In this document: positions 18,494 to 28,425 of the stretch, one piece after another | Numbering within the stretch: position 1 is the first letter of the stretch | Layout: every line of letters starts with the position of its first letter | NCBI GenBank assembly: GCA_900109895.1 | Contig: FOBR01000002.1 | Coordinates: 243,152 to 307,151 of the forward strand | DNA from: a bacterium A37T11 | Lineage (GTDB): Bacteria; Bacteroidota; Bacteroidia; Sphingobacteriales; Sphingobacteriaceae | Direction: 5' to 3' | DNA length: 64,000 nucleotides | Program-made: the position numbers and the translations under genes | Notes under the pieces: model-generated | Told to the model about the DNA's origin: nothing | Databases searched by the model: none | Seen by the model: the letters and a program-made list of their open reading frames with translations, nothing else

Positions 18494-19087
18494 TTAAGCC
18501 TCGGTTTCATCAGTTGTAAAAAAGATCGGTTTGTCCCTTTTAAATATAGCTGCAAAAACAAGGGCACCGATAAAATACATAATGACAGAAATACATAAAC
18601 TTTTTAAAACATCTATAATTCCGGGGTTAAACTGGCTATCCAATGATTTTTCGACCTCCTCAATCGTTTTATCAATCGCATCCTGATCCTGGGAAATTTT
18701 TTCCATCATATCCGTGGTACCATTCAGCACAATCTCCTTCATTTTTTCCGGATAACCAGGTTCAATAAATTTTCCGAAAGCCAGCGTTACAAAATATACC
18801 ACAACCACATTTATAATAAACAAAACAAAAATGGCACTCAGTGCTTCTTTAAACGACCAATAGCCGCCAATCTTTTTACGAATATTTAATGTAAAATATA
18901 CAGCCAGTGCAATACCAACCACTAACTGTATAATGCTATAAGCCATATTACCCATTAAATTGGGGGCAGCATAGTAGACCAGTAAAAAAATGAAAATATT
19001 TATCGCTGCCAGTATCAATCCGTTGACAATCGCTATTTTCCGGGCCTCCACTTGAACATCAACAGGCTGTAAAGCTTCCATAAACAA
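18494..19087 (-). CDS. DUF4199 membrane protein
   Basis: 197 residues with four hydrophobic segments, arranged as in Bacteroidota DUF4199 proteins: IAIVNGLILAAINIFIFLLV, a second pair around residues 50-110, and a last one near 160-185. A hydrophilic helical stretch (about 115-150) lies before the last segment. Function unknown. It lies between the acidic hypothetical gene and a glycosyltransferase in an apparent operon. Confidence 0.85.
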   Translation of the reverse strand: MFMEALQPVDVQVEARKIAIVNGLILAAINIFIFLLVYYAAPNLMGNMAYSIIQLVVGIALAVYFTLNIRKKIGGYWSFKEALSAIFVLFIINVVVVYFVTLAFGKFIEPGYPEKMKEIVLNGTTDMMEKISQDQDAIDKTIEEVEKSLDSQFNPGIIDVLKSLCISVIMYFIGALVFAAIFKRDKPIFFTTDETEA

Positions 19088-19100
19088 ATAAAATTTAGAA

Positions 19101-19772
19101 TTAAGAGTGGTTAAAATTAATTAATAATCCATAAACTGCCGCATCAAAGGCCTTATTTTGGCTATTTTCCGTAAACTCTGCCATATGGTCATCATCTGCG
19201 TGCGGTTCGTAGAAAAAGCTGACCAGGGGGTAAAACAATTCTAACAGCTCATTTTCCTTATCCACCTTTGCAGCAGCATCGGCAATGGATTTATAATCAC
19301 TATCTGCCAATTCCCTGTTGGCTATCACGGCTTCATAAATACGGTGTTCATCCTGAAATTCGTCTTCATTAACCAATAAGTACTCATTTAAAAAATCGTC
19401 TAATTCAGGTTCAAGGTCCTCCTCCTGGCACTCCCTTATATATAAAAGCACGTTCAACAGCTCCGTACCCCTGTCAAGTGTAGCTTCTTCAATCGCTTCC
19501 CACTCAGCCGATTCCAAATAATCTTCTTCTAACTTTTTAACATCCTTTAGAAAAAAATTGATCAGCAGCAAGTCAAAGCACACTTCCCTCAATTCCTCAT
19601 AAGCAGCATGATCATCAAATACGGTATCCATCAGCCCCACCTTTTCCATTAGCGGCGCATCTGAATCAAAAATCGGAAGTAAGGATAATTCCGGTGACGG
19701 GCCTTTTTCGTCAATAAGACCGGCAAAATTTTCTAAAGCAGCCTGTAGGCTGTACTGAACTTGGTTATCCAT
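19101..19772 (-). CDS. acidic hypothetical protein
   Basis: 223 residues, very rich in Asp and Glu, predicted all-helical, with no signal peptide or membrane segment. I do not recognise a family. The ATG overlaps the stop of the dihydroorotase-like gene by 8 nt, so it is translationally coupled to it. Probably a cytoplasmic protein. Confidence 0.75.
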   Translation of the reverse strand: MDNQVQYSLQAALENFAGLIDEKGPSPELSLLPIFDSDAPLMEKVGLMDTVFDDHAAYEELREVCFDLLLINFFLKDVKKLEEDYLESAEWEAIEEATLDRGTELLNVLLYIRECQEEDLEPELDDFLNEYLLVNEDEFQDEHRIYEAVIANRELADSDYKSIADAAAKVDKENELLELFYPLVSFFYEPHADDDHMAEFTENSQNKAFDAAVYGLLINFNHS

Positions 19773-21033
19773 AATATACTTGTCCGTTATTGATCACTAA
19801 TTGCACTTTTCCGCGCAGTTCTTTCTTAAAAAATGGGTTGTTTTCTGCTTTTGAACGGTTGCTCTCCCGGTCAAACGTCCACTGTTCGTCCGGATTATAT
19901 AACACCAAATTTGCATTTTCATCCAGTTGGCAAACCGGGATCGGCAATCCCACAATTTTGCGTGGCGCTATTGCCAATGCCTGTACAATTTCTCGGTTAC
20001 TCAAACCCGCCATCAGCAAAATGGGCAATACCGTTTGTAGCCCCGTTATTCCAAAGGCCGCCGTTTCAAATTCCACCTCCTTGAATTCTATTTCATGCGG
20101 CGTATGTTGCGAAACAATCGCGTCGACCGAGCCATCCCTCACTGCTTCCACAAGGGCCAGCCTGTCCACCTCTGACCGAAGGGGTGGTTTAACCTTGTAA
20201 TTACTGTCAAAATCTATTAACGCTTCATCGGTCAATAGTAAATGATGCGCGGCCACATCACAAGTCACCTGCAATCCCTTTGCTTTTGCAGAACGGATAA
20301 GGTCAACACTCCCTGCCGTGCTGATTGTGGAAAAATGGATGGGTGCTTCATTATACGCAGCCAGATACAGGTCACGGGCCACCATCAGCTCCTCCGCCAA
20401 ATTAGGATTGCCCTTCATGCCCAAATAGGTACTCATCCGTCCTTCATTCATTTTGGCCTTTCCAGCAACAGAGGCATCTTCAGAGAACGCGAAAACCAAT
20501 CCGCCGAAACCTTTACTATACAACAAAGCCCGGCTCATCAATCCCGATTGTTGAATACTACGGTTTCCATCCGAGAAGGCAATGGCCCCCGCCAGCTTCA
20601 TGTCGTATAATTCGGCCAGGTCCTTTCCTTCCCGATTTTGGCTAATCGCACCAATCGGATAAACATCTACCAATAAATTATTTGAACGATTTACTATCAG
20701 TGAAACTTCAGTTTGGCTATGAATGGGCGGGTGCGTATTCGGATGCACTGCCACCGCCGTAAAACCGCCAGCAGCCGCGGCGGCTGCACCCGAAACAATA
20801 TCTTCCTTAGACTCAAGCCCAGGTTCACCAAAATTGGCGTTCAGGTCAAAAAAACCAGGAGCCAATACAGAGCCTTCTGCCTGTATCACTATGACATCAT
20901 CATCAGTTTTAAGGCTGCCTATTGGGCCCAAGGCGGCAATCTTGCCAGCAACAATGAGCATATCTACTTGCTGGCCATCCTCATCGGCACCCGGAAAAAT
21001 AAGCGTAGCCGATTTAATAAGCAATTTGTCCAT
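19765..21033 (-). CDS. dihydroorotase-like protein lacking metal ligands (probable pseudoenzyme)
   Basis: 422 residues of the type I dihydroorotase/amidohydrolase fold. I place the start at ATG 21033 (MDKLLIKSATLIFPGADEDG); the 20 extra residues upstream look noncoding. In active enzymes the site reads DxHxH, but here it is FDLNANFGEPG, so both His are Asn (N65, N67). HCED is FSED, the HxxHxST segment is HFSTIST, and the catalytic DHAPH is QHTPH. With four separate sites changed it should not bind zinc or hydrolyse dihydroorotate. Such proteins are known to act as structural partners of aspartate carbamoyltransferase in some bacteria. PyrB is not in the window. Confidence 0.85.
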   Translation of the reverse strand: MDKLLIKSATLIFPGADEDGQQVDMLIVAGKIAALGPIGSLKTDDDVIVIQAEGSVLAPGFFDLNANFGEPGLESKEDIVSGAAAAAAGGFTAVAVHPNTHPPIHSQTEVSLIVNRSNNLLVDVYPIGAISQNREGKDLAELYDMKLAGAIAFSDGNRSIQQSGLMSRALLYSKGFGGLVFAFSEDASVAGKAKMNEGRMSTYLGMKGNPNLAEELMVARDLYLAAYNEAPIHFSTISTAGSVDLIRSAKAKGLQVTCDVAAHHLLLTDEALIDFDSNYKVKPPLRSEVDRLALVEAVRDGSVDAIVSQHTPHEIEFKEVEFETAAFGITGLQTVLPILLMAGLSNREIVQALAIAPRKIVGLPIPVCQLDENANLVLYNPDEQWTFDRESNRSKAENNPFFKKELRGKVQLVINNGQVYYG

Positions 21034-21124
21034 GGAAAAATAATCGGGATAAATAAATGCAAAAATATAAAATACCCCCATATTTGGGAACATTTATTCT
21101 AATAAATTACCCCGGCGTTTCCTG

Positions 21125-22396
21125 TCAGGCCCCAATTACGGTGCCATTGCTAATAAAAGCTCTTTTCTTGACTACGATAATACCGTCCCTTACGGTGTGG
21201 GTAGGAAAATCACCATCTTCCAAATGTTTGCCACCATGGATGGTCACATCATTGCCAATAGCACAGTTTTTATCCAGGATCGCATTTTCAATCGAACAAC
21301 GTTCACCTACCCCGATCAGTGGAATCCCCACCATGGAAGATTGTTGTATTTCATCCAGGCTTTGATAAAAATCGCTACCCATCATATACGTACTTTTAAT
21401 AACCGTTCCTTTACCAATACGTGAACGAATACCTATTACTGAACGTTCTATGTGATCTGCAGCAATAATACAACCATCCGCTACTACCACTTTATCGAGC
21501 TTTGTACCTGACAATTTTGAAGGTGGCAGCATGCGTGGACGCGTAAAAATGGTGTTGCTATCAAATAAATTAAAAGAAGGTATATCGTCTGTCAAACCAA
21601 TATTAGCTTCAAAAAACGAATCGATGTTCCCAATATCCGTCCAATAACCATCGTATTGAAAACTCACCATTTTGTAACTGCCAATGGCATCCGGAATTAA
21701 TTCTTTACCAAAATCCATTCCTTTATGATCCTCCAGTAACTGGTGCAGAATGCCTTTACTAAACACATAGATTCCCATTGAGGCCAGGTATTCCCTGCCG
21801 GAAGCCTTCATTTCATCACTTACTTCTGAATTCCATCCCGGCAGTACTGACGTATTTGGTTTCTCAATAAACGAAGTAATGTCGCCTTCCTCATCGGCCT
21901 TTAAAATGCCAAAAGATGTCGCATCTTTCGCATTTACCGGAATGGTTGCCAGGGTGATCTCCGCTTTTTTCTCAATATGGTAGTCAATCAGTTCCTGAAA
22001 ATTCATTTGGTAAAGCTGGTCGCCCGACAGGATCAGGATATAATCATAGACATGATTCAGCAAATACCGTTGTATCCGGCGCACCGCATCGGCCGTACCC
22101 TGAAACCAATTATCGCCTTCGTTTGTCTGTTCAGCAGCCAAAATATCCACAAAGGCCTTGCTGAACATACTAAAATTGTAGGTATTCTTGATGTGCGAAT
22201 TTAAGGAGGCAGAATTATACTGCGTTAAAACAAAAATCCGGTTATAGCCAGAATTCAGGCAATTTGAAATCGGAATATCGACTAACCGGTATTTACCGGC
22301 AATAGGCACAGCAGGTTTTGAACGCGTGTCTGTCAATGGAAAAAGGCGGGATCCCCTACCCCCTCCTAACACAATGGAAATTACTTTTGGAGTCAT
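21125..22396 (-). CDS. glgC: glucose-1-phosphate adenylyltransferase
   Basis: ADP-glucose pyrophosphorylase, the committed step of glycogen synthesis. The start at ATG 22396 gives MTPKVISIVLGGGRGSRLFP, the family start; an upstream ATG at 22417 would overlap glgA. Nucleotide-binding GGGRGSRLFPLT and SKPAVPIAGKYRLVDIPISN are visible. The C-terminal part (about 290-423) is the left-handed beta-helix with hexapeptide-like repeats. It starts 7 nt after the glgA stop and is the last gene of the glycogen operon. Confidence 0.95.
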   Translation of the reverse strand: MTPKVISIVLGGGRGSRLFPLTDTRSKPAVPIAGKYRLVDIPISNCLNSGYNRIFVLTQYNSASLNSHIKNTYNFSMFSKAFVDILAAEQTNEGDNWFQGTADAVRRIQRYLLNHVYDYILILSGDQLYQMNFQELIDYHIEKKAEITLATIPVNAKDATSFGILKADEEGDITSFIEKPNTSVLPGWNSEVSDEMKASGREYLASMGIYVFSKGILHQLLEDHKGMDFGKELIPDAIGSYKMVSFQYDGYWTDIGNIDSFFEANIGLTDDIPSFNLFDSNTIFTRPRMLPPSKLSGTKLDKVVVADGCIIAADHIERSVIGIRSRIGKGTVIKSTYMMGSDFYQSLDEIQQSSMVGIPLIGVGERCSIENAILDKNCAIGNDVTIHGGKHLEDGDFPTHTVRDGIIVVKKRAFISNGTVIGA

Positions 22397-22403
22397 AATC
22401 AGT

Positions 22404-23846
22404 TTACTTATCTTCAATCAATCGTTTATAAAGCGCTATATATTCAGCAGCAGACTTATCCCATGAAAAATCAAGTTGCATCATCTTTTTCCTTAACTGG
22501 CCAAGCTTACCTCGGGTTTTAAACATAGCTACTCCCCTGTTTAACGCTTCCATAACTCCCGCAGCATCATTGCGGTCAAAGGTTATCCCATACCCATCAT
22601 TTTCAGCCAGGTCAATAACGGTATCTTTCAATCCACCTACTTTATGGACAATCGGTAAGGTTCCATACCGCAGTGCATACAACTGGTTCAGTCCGCAAGG
22701 TTCCACCCTTGAAGGCATGATTAAAAAATCAGCAGCCGCATAGAGCCGGTGAGCCAAACCTTCATGATAACCAATAGATGCAGCAACTTGTCCTGGAAAT
22801 CGGGAAGCTAGGCTCGTAATGGCCTGTTGAACTTCGGTATCTCCAGATCCCAACACAAAAATAGATAGTTTATCCGGCAGCTCTGTACATATCCGCAAAA
22901 TAATGTCTGGCAATAGGTCAGCACCTTTTTCATGGACAAACCGGCCGATAAATACCAGTAACGGTTGTTTTGGATCTATTAGGCCAAATTCATTAAAAAT
23001 GTTTTCCTTATTTTCCTTTTTTCCACGCTGTACCGATGTTATGCTGTAATTACTTGTCAGCATTGGGTCAGTAGCACTATCCCAAACCGCACTATCAATA
23101 CCATTTACAATGCCATGCCCTTTGGCCCGTTCCATATTAAACAAAGCTTCCAAACCATTTGATTGTACAAAAAGCTCCTGTAAGTACCCCTTTGAAACCG
23201 CTGTAAACGCCGTACAACATTTAATCAGGGTAGCCAAAGGATTAATACAACGCCCCCAATCCAGCAACCCCCACTTCCAAGTATCAAACGGAGGCAATAA
23301 AATAGCCCTGTTCCAATCCATCCATCCCTGGTATTGCGCATTATGCACCGTTGCTAAAGTAGGCGTTTTTTTAAGTTTGAAAAATTTGGGGGCATGGTAC
23401 ATTAAAAAAGGGATCAGGCCCATGTGATGATCATGGCAATGTACCAGCTCCGGCACAATACCCGCTTCAGTTAACCAATGCAAAAAACCGTGCTGAAAGG
23501 CCATGAACTGTTCGCTTTCATCCTGATAACCATATACCTCAGGCCTATCCAGCAATCCAGGAATTTTCAGGACATACAAATCAAAACCTAAAACTCCCTC
23601 CACCTCCTTAAAAACCTGCATCTGCAAAGGTTGAGAACCTTGAAAAAAAGAACCTTCAAACACCAATTCAAACCGGTGTTTCTTCATAAAAGGCTTCTCA
23701 TACCAGGGCATCACTACCCAAGTCTTTACGCCCATTTGATGCTGATATTTTGGTAAAGACCCAATCACATCCCCCAGCCCACCTACTTTTGCCACGGGAT
23801 AACATTCGGCACTTACGTGAATTACGAAAGACGGCTGTTTACTCAT
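22404..23846 (-). CDS. glgA: glycogen synthase
   Basis: GT5 family enzyme of 480 residues using ADP-glucose. The N-terminal PVAKVGGLGDVIGSLPK is the KxGGL site that binds ADP-glucose. The C-terminal Rossmann domain shows PSRVEPCGLNQLYALRYG and VHKVGGLKDTVID. Part of the operon GH31-glgB-glgA-glgC, 24 nt after glgB. Confidence 0.95.
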   Translation of the reverse strand: MSKQPSFVIHVSAECYPVAKVGGLGDVIGSLPKYQHQMGVKTWVVMPWYEKPFMKKHRFELVFEGSFFQGSQPLQMQVFKEVEGVLGFDLYVLKIPGLLDRPEVYGYQDESEQFMAFQHGFLHWLTEAGIVPELVHCHDHHMGLIPFLMYHAPKFFKLKKTPTLATVHNAQYQGWMDWNRAILLPPFDTWKWGLLDWGRCINPLATLIKCCTAFTAVSKGYLQELFVQSNGLEALFNMERAKGHGIVNGIDSAVWDSATDPMLTSNYSITSVQRGKKENKENIFNEFGLIDPKQPLLVFIGRFVHEKGADLLPDIILRICTELPDKLSIFVLGSGDTEVQQAITSLASRFPGQVAASIGYHEGLAHRLYAAADFLIMPSRVEPCGLNQLYALRYGTLPIVHKVGGLKDTVIDLAENDGYGITFDRNDAAGVMEALNRGVAMFKTRGKLGQLRKKMMQLDFSWDKSAAEYIALYKRLIEDK

Positions 23847-23870
23847 TCTGCTACACTTAAATTTTTGTCC

Positions 23871-25787
23871 CTACTTTGCCGAAAGTTTCTTTAAAATGAG
23901 TCCACCCAATGGCGGTAACGAAAAATTGGCTGAATAATCCTTTCCCATCCAGTGGATAGGCTCGGCTTTAACCCCCTCCGTTTTTACACCGCTACCATTA
24001 AAACGCGGATCATCAGAATTCAGTATCACGGTCCATTCTCCTTCTGAAGGCAACCCCGCACGGTAGTAATATCGTACAATGGGCGTTAAATTCAAAATGA
24101 TCAGCAAATCATTGATAGGGTCAAGTCCTTTACGCTGGTAAACTAATACACTGGTAGCTGAGTCGCCACTTTCCACCCATTCAAAACCATCCGGATTAAA
24201 ACTCTTTTCATACAGGGCAGGTTCTGATTTATACGTTTCATTTAAAGCCTTAATCAGTTCAAACATCCCCTTATGCGGCCCAAATTGCAGTAAATGCCAA
24301 TCGAGCGACTGGTTAACATTCCATTCACTGGTTTGGCCAAACTCCCCGCCCATAAACAATAATTTTGTGCCAGGATGGGTATACATATACAAGAACATAG
24401 TTCGCAAGTTAGCAAAACGCTGCCAGTCATCTCCCGGCATCTTATAGATCAAAGGCCCCTTTCCATGTACCACCTCATCGTGAGATAAAGGCAGCATAAA
24501 ATTTTCATGGAAAGCATAGATCGTACTAAACGTAATCTGCCCATGATGAAATTGCCTAAAAAAAGGATCCTCCTTAAAATAATCCAGCGTATCGTGCATC
24601 CAGCCCATCATCCATTTCATCCCAAAGCCAAGCCCACCGCTAAAAGTAGGCCTGCTCACTCCCGGCCACGCGGTAGATTCTTCGGCAATAGTCTGTACAT
24701 CCGGAAAATTAATATATACCGTTTCGTTCAGCTCCTTTAAAAAGCTAACTGCATCCAGGTTTTCACGACCACCAAACTCATTGGGTATCCACTCGCCCTC
24801 TTTTCTGGAATAATCAAGGTATAACATGGAAGCCACCGCATCCACCCGAAGGCCATCCGCATGGTAACGGTCTAACCAAAAAACCGCATTGCTTATCAGG
24901 AAAGCCCGGACCTCGTTACGTCCGTAATTAAAAATATAAGAGCTCCAGTCAGGATGGTAACCCTTTCGCGGATCGGCATGCTCGTATAAGTGCGTACCAT
25001 CAAAACGGTGTAAACCGTGCGCATCCCCCGGAAAATGGGAAGGCACCCAATCCAGAAAAACACCAATATCATTTAAATGAAGCTGCTCGATAAGGTACAT
25101 CAATCCCTGAGGTGAACCATAGCGGGCAGAAGCCGCGAAGTAACCGGTTATCTGGTAACCCCAGGAAGGATAATACGGATGTTCCATCACAGGCATCAAT
25201 TCCACGTGTGTAAAGCCAGACTCTTTTATATAAGGCACCAATTTATCGGCTATTTCCTCATAAGTCAACAGGCGCAACGGATCGGCCGGATCCCGCATCC
25301 ACGAACCCAAGTGCAGCTCATAGACAGCTATTGGCCTGTTAAGGCCATTAAAAACAGCACGTTTGTTCATCCATTCGCCGTCGGTCCACTCATACCAGGT
25401 AGTACCCACAACCGAAGCCGTGCGCGGTGGATTTTCCCATTGCAGCGCAAACGGATCCCCCTTTTCCAATATTTCACCCTGATTTGACTGTATATAATAT
25501 TTATACACTTCGCCCAACCTTACCCCCGGGATAAAACCTTCCCAAATACCAGAACCATCCCATCGCACAAATAAACTATGCAAATAAGGGTTCCAACCAT
25601 TAAAATTGCCTATTACCGTCACCGAGGCCGCATTTGGGGCCCAAACTGCAAAATAAGTACCCTGCACATCGTTTACCGTGGCCTCATGTGCGCCAAATTT
25701 TTCATATAGTCTAAAATGTTTACCGGCTCTGAAAAGTTTTACATCAAAATCAGTAAACAAGGAAAATACCACTACAGGGTTTTGCAT
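23871..25787 (-). CDS. glgB: 1,4-alpha-glucan branching enzyme
   Basis: 638 residues. It has an N-terminal CBM48-type domain (FAVWAPNAASVTVIGNFNGW) and a GH13 barrel. Candidate catalytic residues lie in GLRVDAVASMLY (nucleophile Asp), TIAEESTAW (acid Glu) and LSHDEVVHGKG (Asp). Introduces alpha-1,6 branches into glycogen. It follows the GH31 gene by 42 nt in the same direction. Confidence 0.95.
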   Translation of the reverse strand: MQNPVVVFSLFTDFDVKLFRAGKHFRLYEKFGAHEATVNDVQGTYFAVWAPNAASVTVIGNFNGWNPYLHSLFVRWDGSGIWEGFIPGVRLGEVYKYYIQSNQGEILEKGDPFALQWENPPRTASVVGTTWYEWTDGEWMNKRAVFNGLNRPIAVYELHLGSWMRDPADPLRLLTYEEIADKLVPYIKESGFTHVELMPVMEHPYYPSWGYQITGYFAASARYGSPQGLMYLIEQLHLNDIGVFLDWVPSHFPGDAHGLHRFDGTHLYEHADPRKGYHPDWSSYIFNYGRNEVRAFLISNAVFWLDRYHADGLRVDAVASMLYLDYSRKEGEWIPNEFGGRENLDAVSFLKELNETVYINFPDVQTIAEESTAWPGVSRPTFSGGLGFGMKWMMGWMHDTLDYFKEDPFFRQFHHGQITFSTIYAFHENFMLPLSHDEVVHGKGPLIYKMPGDDWQRFANLRTMFLYMYTHPGTKLLFMGGEFGQTSEWNVNQSLDWHLLQFGPHKGMFELIKALNETYKSEPALYEKSFNPDGFEWVESGDSATSVLVYQRKGLDPINDLLIILNLTPIVRYYYRAGLPSEGEWTVILNSDDPRFNGSGVKTEGVKAEPIHWMGKDYSANFSLPPLGGLILKKLSAK

Positions 25788-25829
25788 AATCAGGTTATAA
25801 CAAATATATAATAATAATTGGTAAGGCCG

Positions 25830-28289
25830 TTACACCAGGACAATCATCCTAAAGTCTTTCGGCACCTTCGCCACAATTCGGTTAAGATCATCTTTTATAA
25901 AAGGCGTCACAACTCCGTCCACTTCCAGGCTACTGGCTACAAAAGGTATACCAACCAAATACAGCGAATACGTTTCATACCGCTCTGTATACAAACCATC
26001 AATGTACTGATTTAGTTTTAATTTATTACCTGATCCAGATACCACAAACCTTTTTTCCAGGTAAATCTGTTGCTCATACGCAAAAGTATCCCCGTGATCC
26101 TCATAGAGGAAAGAATTTATCTCCTCTTCTGCAAAATAAACCAGCAACTTCAGCGAATCTATGCGCAGTTCATCCACATGCTGCATAACCGGATATTCTG
26201 GTAATACCGTGCCCGCCTTTATAAAAATTGGCATGCGGTCAATGGGTGTATCAACGGCATGTTCTTCTCCACCCACCAAAAGTGAATCATCCCAGTAATC
26301 ATACCAGCCACCTGTGGGCAGGTAAACCATTTTTTGTGTTTGGCCGGGTTGGATAACCGGTGAAACCAGAACTTTATGACCAAAACTAAATTCCTCTTCC
26401 CGTTGCATGTTTTCGGCTGTTTGTTCATGCAAAAGAACTGGGCGAAGGATTGGGAAACCATAACGGGCTTGCTCCCAGAAAACCGAATAAATATACGGTA
26501 AAAACTTGTAGCGAAGCTCTATAAACTGGCGGTTCACTTTCTCATAATCTTCCCCAAAACTCCAAGGCTCGCGTTCACGCGTGTCCCCGGCTGAATGCGC
26601 GCGCATAAAGGGCGAAAACACCCCAAATTGTATCCAGCGGGCAAACAATTCACCATCCGGCTCGCCACTAAACCCGCCTATGTCCGTACCACAAAATGAA
26701 ATTCCGGATACCGATAACCGTTGTAATTGCAATAAACCAAGTCGTAAATGTTCCCAAGTGGCCACATTATCACCCGTCCAGACGGATGAGTAACGCTGTG
26801 TTCCAGCAAAGGCAGCCCTGGTGATCGTAAACGGCCGCTTATTTTTATAGAGGGTTTTAAGCCCGTCGTAAGTTGCCCGCACCATTTGCATACCGTAAAT
26901 ATTGTGTGCTTTGCGGTGCGAACCACGATAGCCATCTAAATTATGCCGCACATCGTTTGGAAAGGTCCCGCGGCCAAACACAGCGGGTTCATTCATGTCA
27001 TTCCACACCCCGGCTACGCCATCTTCAACCAAACCCTTAAATAGCGTACCCCACCATTCCCTAACTTCCTTATTGGTAAAATCAGGAAACTCACAACGGC
27101 CCGGCCACACAAAACCCTCCATAAAATAATCATCCCCTCGCCGGCAGAAATAGCGGTTTTCCTTACCTTCTTTAAATACCCAATAGTTATCGTCAATCTT
27201 AATACCAGGGTCAATGATCACCACGGTCCGGAAACCGTCGGCAGCCAATTCGCGGATCATGCGTTTCGGGTCCGGAAAATATTTTTTATCCCAGGTAAAA
27301 CATCGGTAGCCATCCATGTAATCAATATCCAGGTATAGCGCATCGCAGGGAATTTTCCGATCTCTAAATTCGCGCGCCAAGCTTTTCAATTTACTTTCCG
27401 GGTAATAGCTCCAGCGGCACTGGTGGTAACCCAACGCCCAAAGCGGCGGCAAATAATGGGTACCCGTCAGGCTGTGATACCTTTTGACCACATCGATCAT
27501 CTGTGGCCCATGAATGTAGTAATATTGCAATTCACCACCTTCAGACCAGAAACTCGTTTGGTCACCTTTTTCAGCCGCAAAATCAAAATAGGTCTTAAAG
27601 GTATTGTCGAAAAAAATTCCGTGCGCCTTTTCCTCATGCAGGCTGATGTAAAAAGGAATGCTGCGATAAAGTGGATCCTGGTTAAACTGAAAAGAATAGG
27701 TATCTGAATTCCAATTTACCAGTCTTCGTCCCCGCAGGTTCAAATTTGTTGGTTTATCACCCAAACCATAAAAACCCTCACCTGGCTGAGCCAATTTTGT
27801 GCAGTATACATAGTATCCACCAAAATCGCTGTTCTCCTCCCAATGCATCGGGGCATAATCGCGGCTCATCAGCTTAGCCTCACGATCTTCGAAGCCAATT
27901 AAAAAATTAGACTTATTCACCACACAGGTCACTGTGTTTGTTTTAACCCGGTATGCTTCCTCATCCTCCTCAAATGTGTACACAGCCACATGTTGGTCAG
28001 AATTGGAAACGGCATACGAAAACTCATCCAGAAAACGGCTATGCGGGGCTAACCTCACCCGGATAATCTCGTCACTAACCACTTTAACTTCCACCGTAGC
28101 GGTATTATCAGTAAAATAATAACTATTGTTGAGCTGGTAGTAAGAAGTGGCACTACCCAAATATTTTTTGACGATCGTCGGGAGGTCGAGTACCGGATTA
28201 TTTACGTGGTGAATACCTTCTTCCAATATATCTTCATCCGTAACTTGTACAGCAGGATCTGTATCTTTCTTCAATAGTTCGTCGGCCAT
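25830..28289 (-). CDS. GH31 family alpha-glucosidase
   Basis: 819 residues, no signal peptide, so probably cytoplasmic. The GH31 nucleophile region WNDMNEPAVFGRG and the acid/base region RAHSAGDTREREPW are present, with the N-terminal beta-sandwich domain (about 1-240) and C-terminal beta domains. Likely releases glucose from alpha-glucans. As first gene of the glycogen operon it may trim or recycle glycogen. It is divergent from the TrmH-type gene. Confidence 0.93.
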   Translation of the reverse strand: MADELLKKDTDPAVQVTDEDILEEGIHHVNNPVLDLPTIVKKYLGSATSYYQLNNSYYFTDNTATVEVKVVSDEIIRVRLAPHSRFLDEFSYAVSNSDQHVAVYTFEEDEEAYRVKTNTVTCVVNKSNFLIGFEDREAKLMSRDYAPMHWEENSDFGGYYVYCTKLAQPGEGFYGLGDKPTNLNLRGRRLVNWNSDTYSFQFNQDPLYRSIPFYISLHEEKAHGIFFDNTFKTYFDFAAEKGDQTSFWSEGGELQYYYIHGPQMIDVVKRYHSLTGTHYLPPLWALGYHQCRWSYYPESKLKSLAREFRDRKIPCDALYLDIDYMDGYRCFTWDKKYFPDPKRMIRELAADGFRTVVIIDPGIKIDDNYWVFKEGKENRYFCRRGDDYFMEGFVWPGRCEFPDFTNKEVREWWGTLFKGLVEDGVAGVWNDMNEPAVFGRGTFPNDVRHNLDGYRGSHRKAHNIYGMQMVRATYDGLKTLYKNKRPFTITRAAFAGTQRYSSVWTGDNVATWEHLRLGLLQLQRLSVSGISFCGTDIGGFSGEPDGELFARWIQFGVFSPFMRAHSAGDTREREPWSFGEDYEKVNRQFIELRYKFLPYIYSVFWEQARYGFPILRPVLLHEQTAENMQREEEFSFGHKVLVSPVIQPGQTQKMVYLPTGGWYDYWDDSLLVGGEEHAVDTPIDRMPIFIKAGTVLPEYPVMQHVDELRIDSLKLLVYFAEEEINSFLYEDHGDTFAYEQQIYLEKRFVVSGSGNKLKLNQYIDGLYTERYETYSLYLVGIPFVASSLEVDGVVTPFIKDDLNRIVAKVPKDFRMIVLV

Positions 28290-28414
28290 AGCATTTATAT
28301 CAATCTAAGAAATGAAAAAGCCAAAGTACATTATTTAAGAGATCAAAACAAACATCCCATTAAAACAATCCATAATTTTTTCAGTCAACGTATAGGCGGT
28401 CGCACCGATATCTT

Positions 28415-28422
28415 TATCTTTG
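28415..28422 (+). promoter_or_regulatory. -7 box of the TrmH-type gene
   Basis: TATCTTTG, a full TAnnTTTG match, ends 3 nt before the ATG at 28426. No TTTG was found at the -33 position. If used, the mRNA is leaderless. Confidence 0.45.
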
Positions 28423-28425
28423 CCT

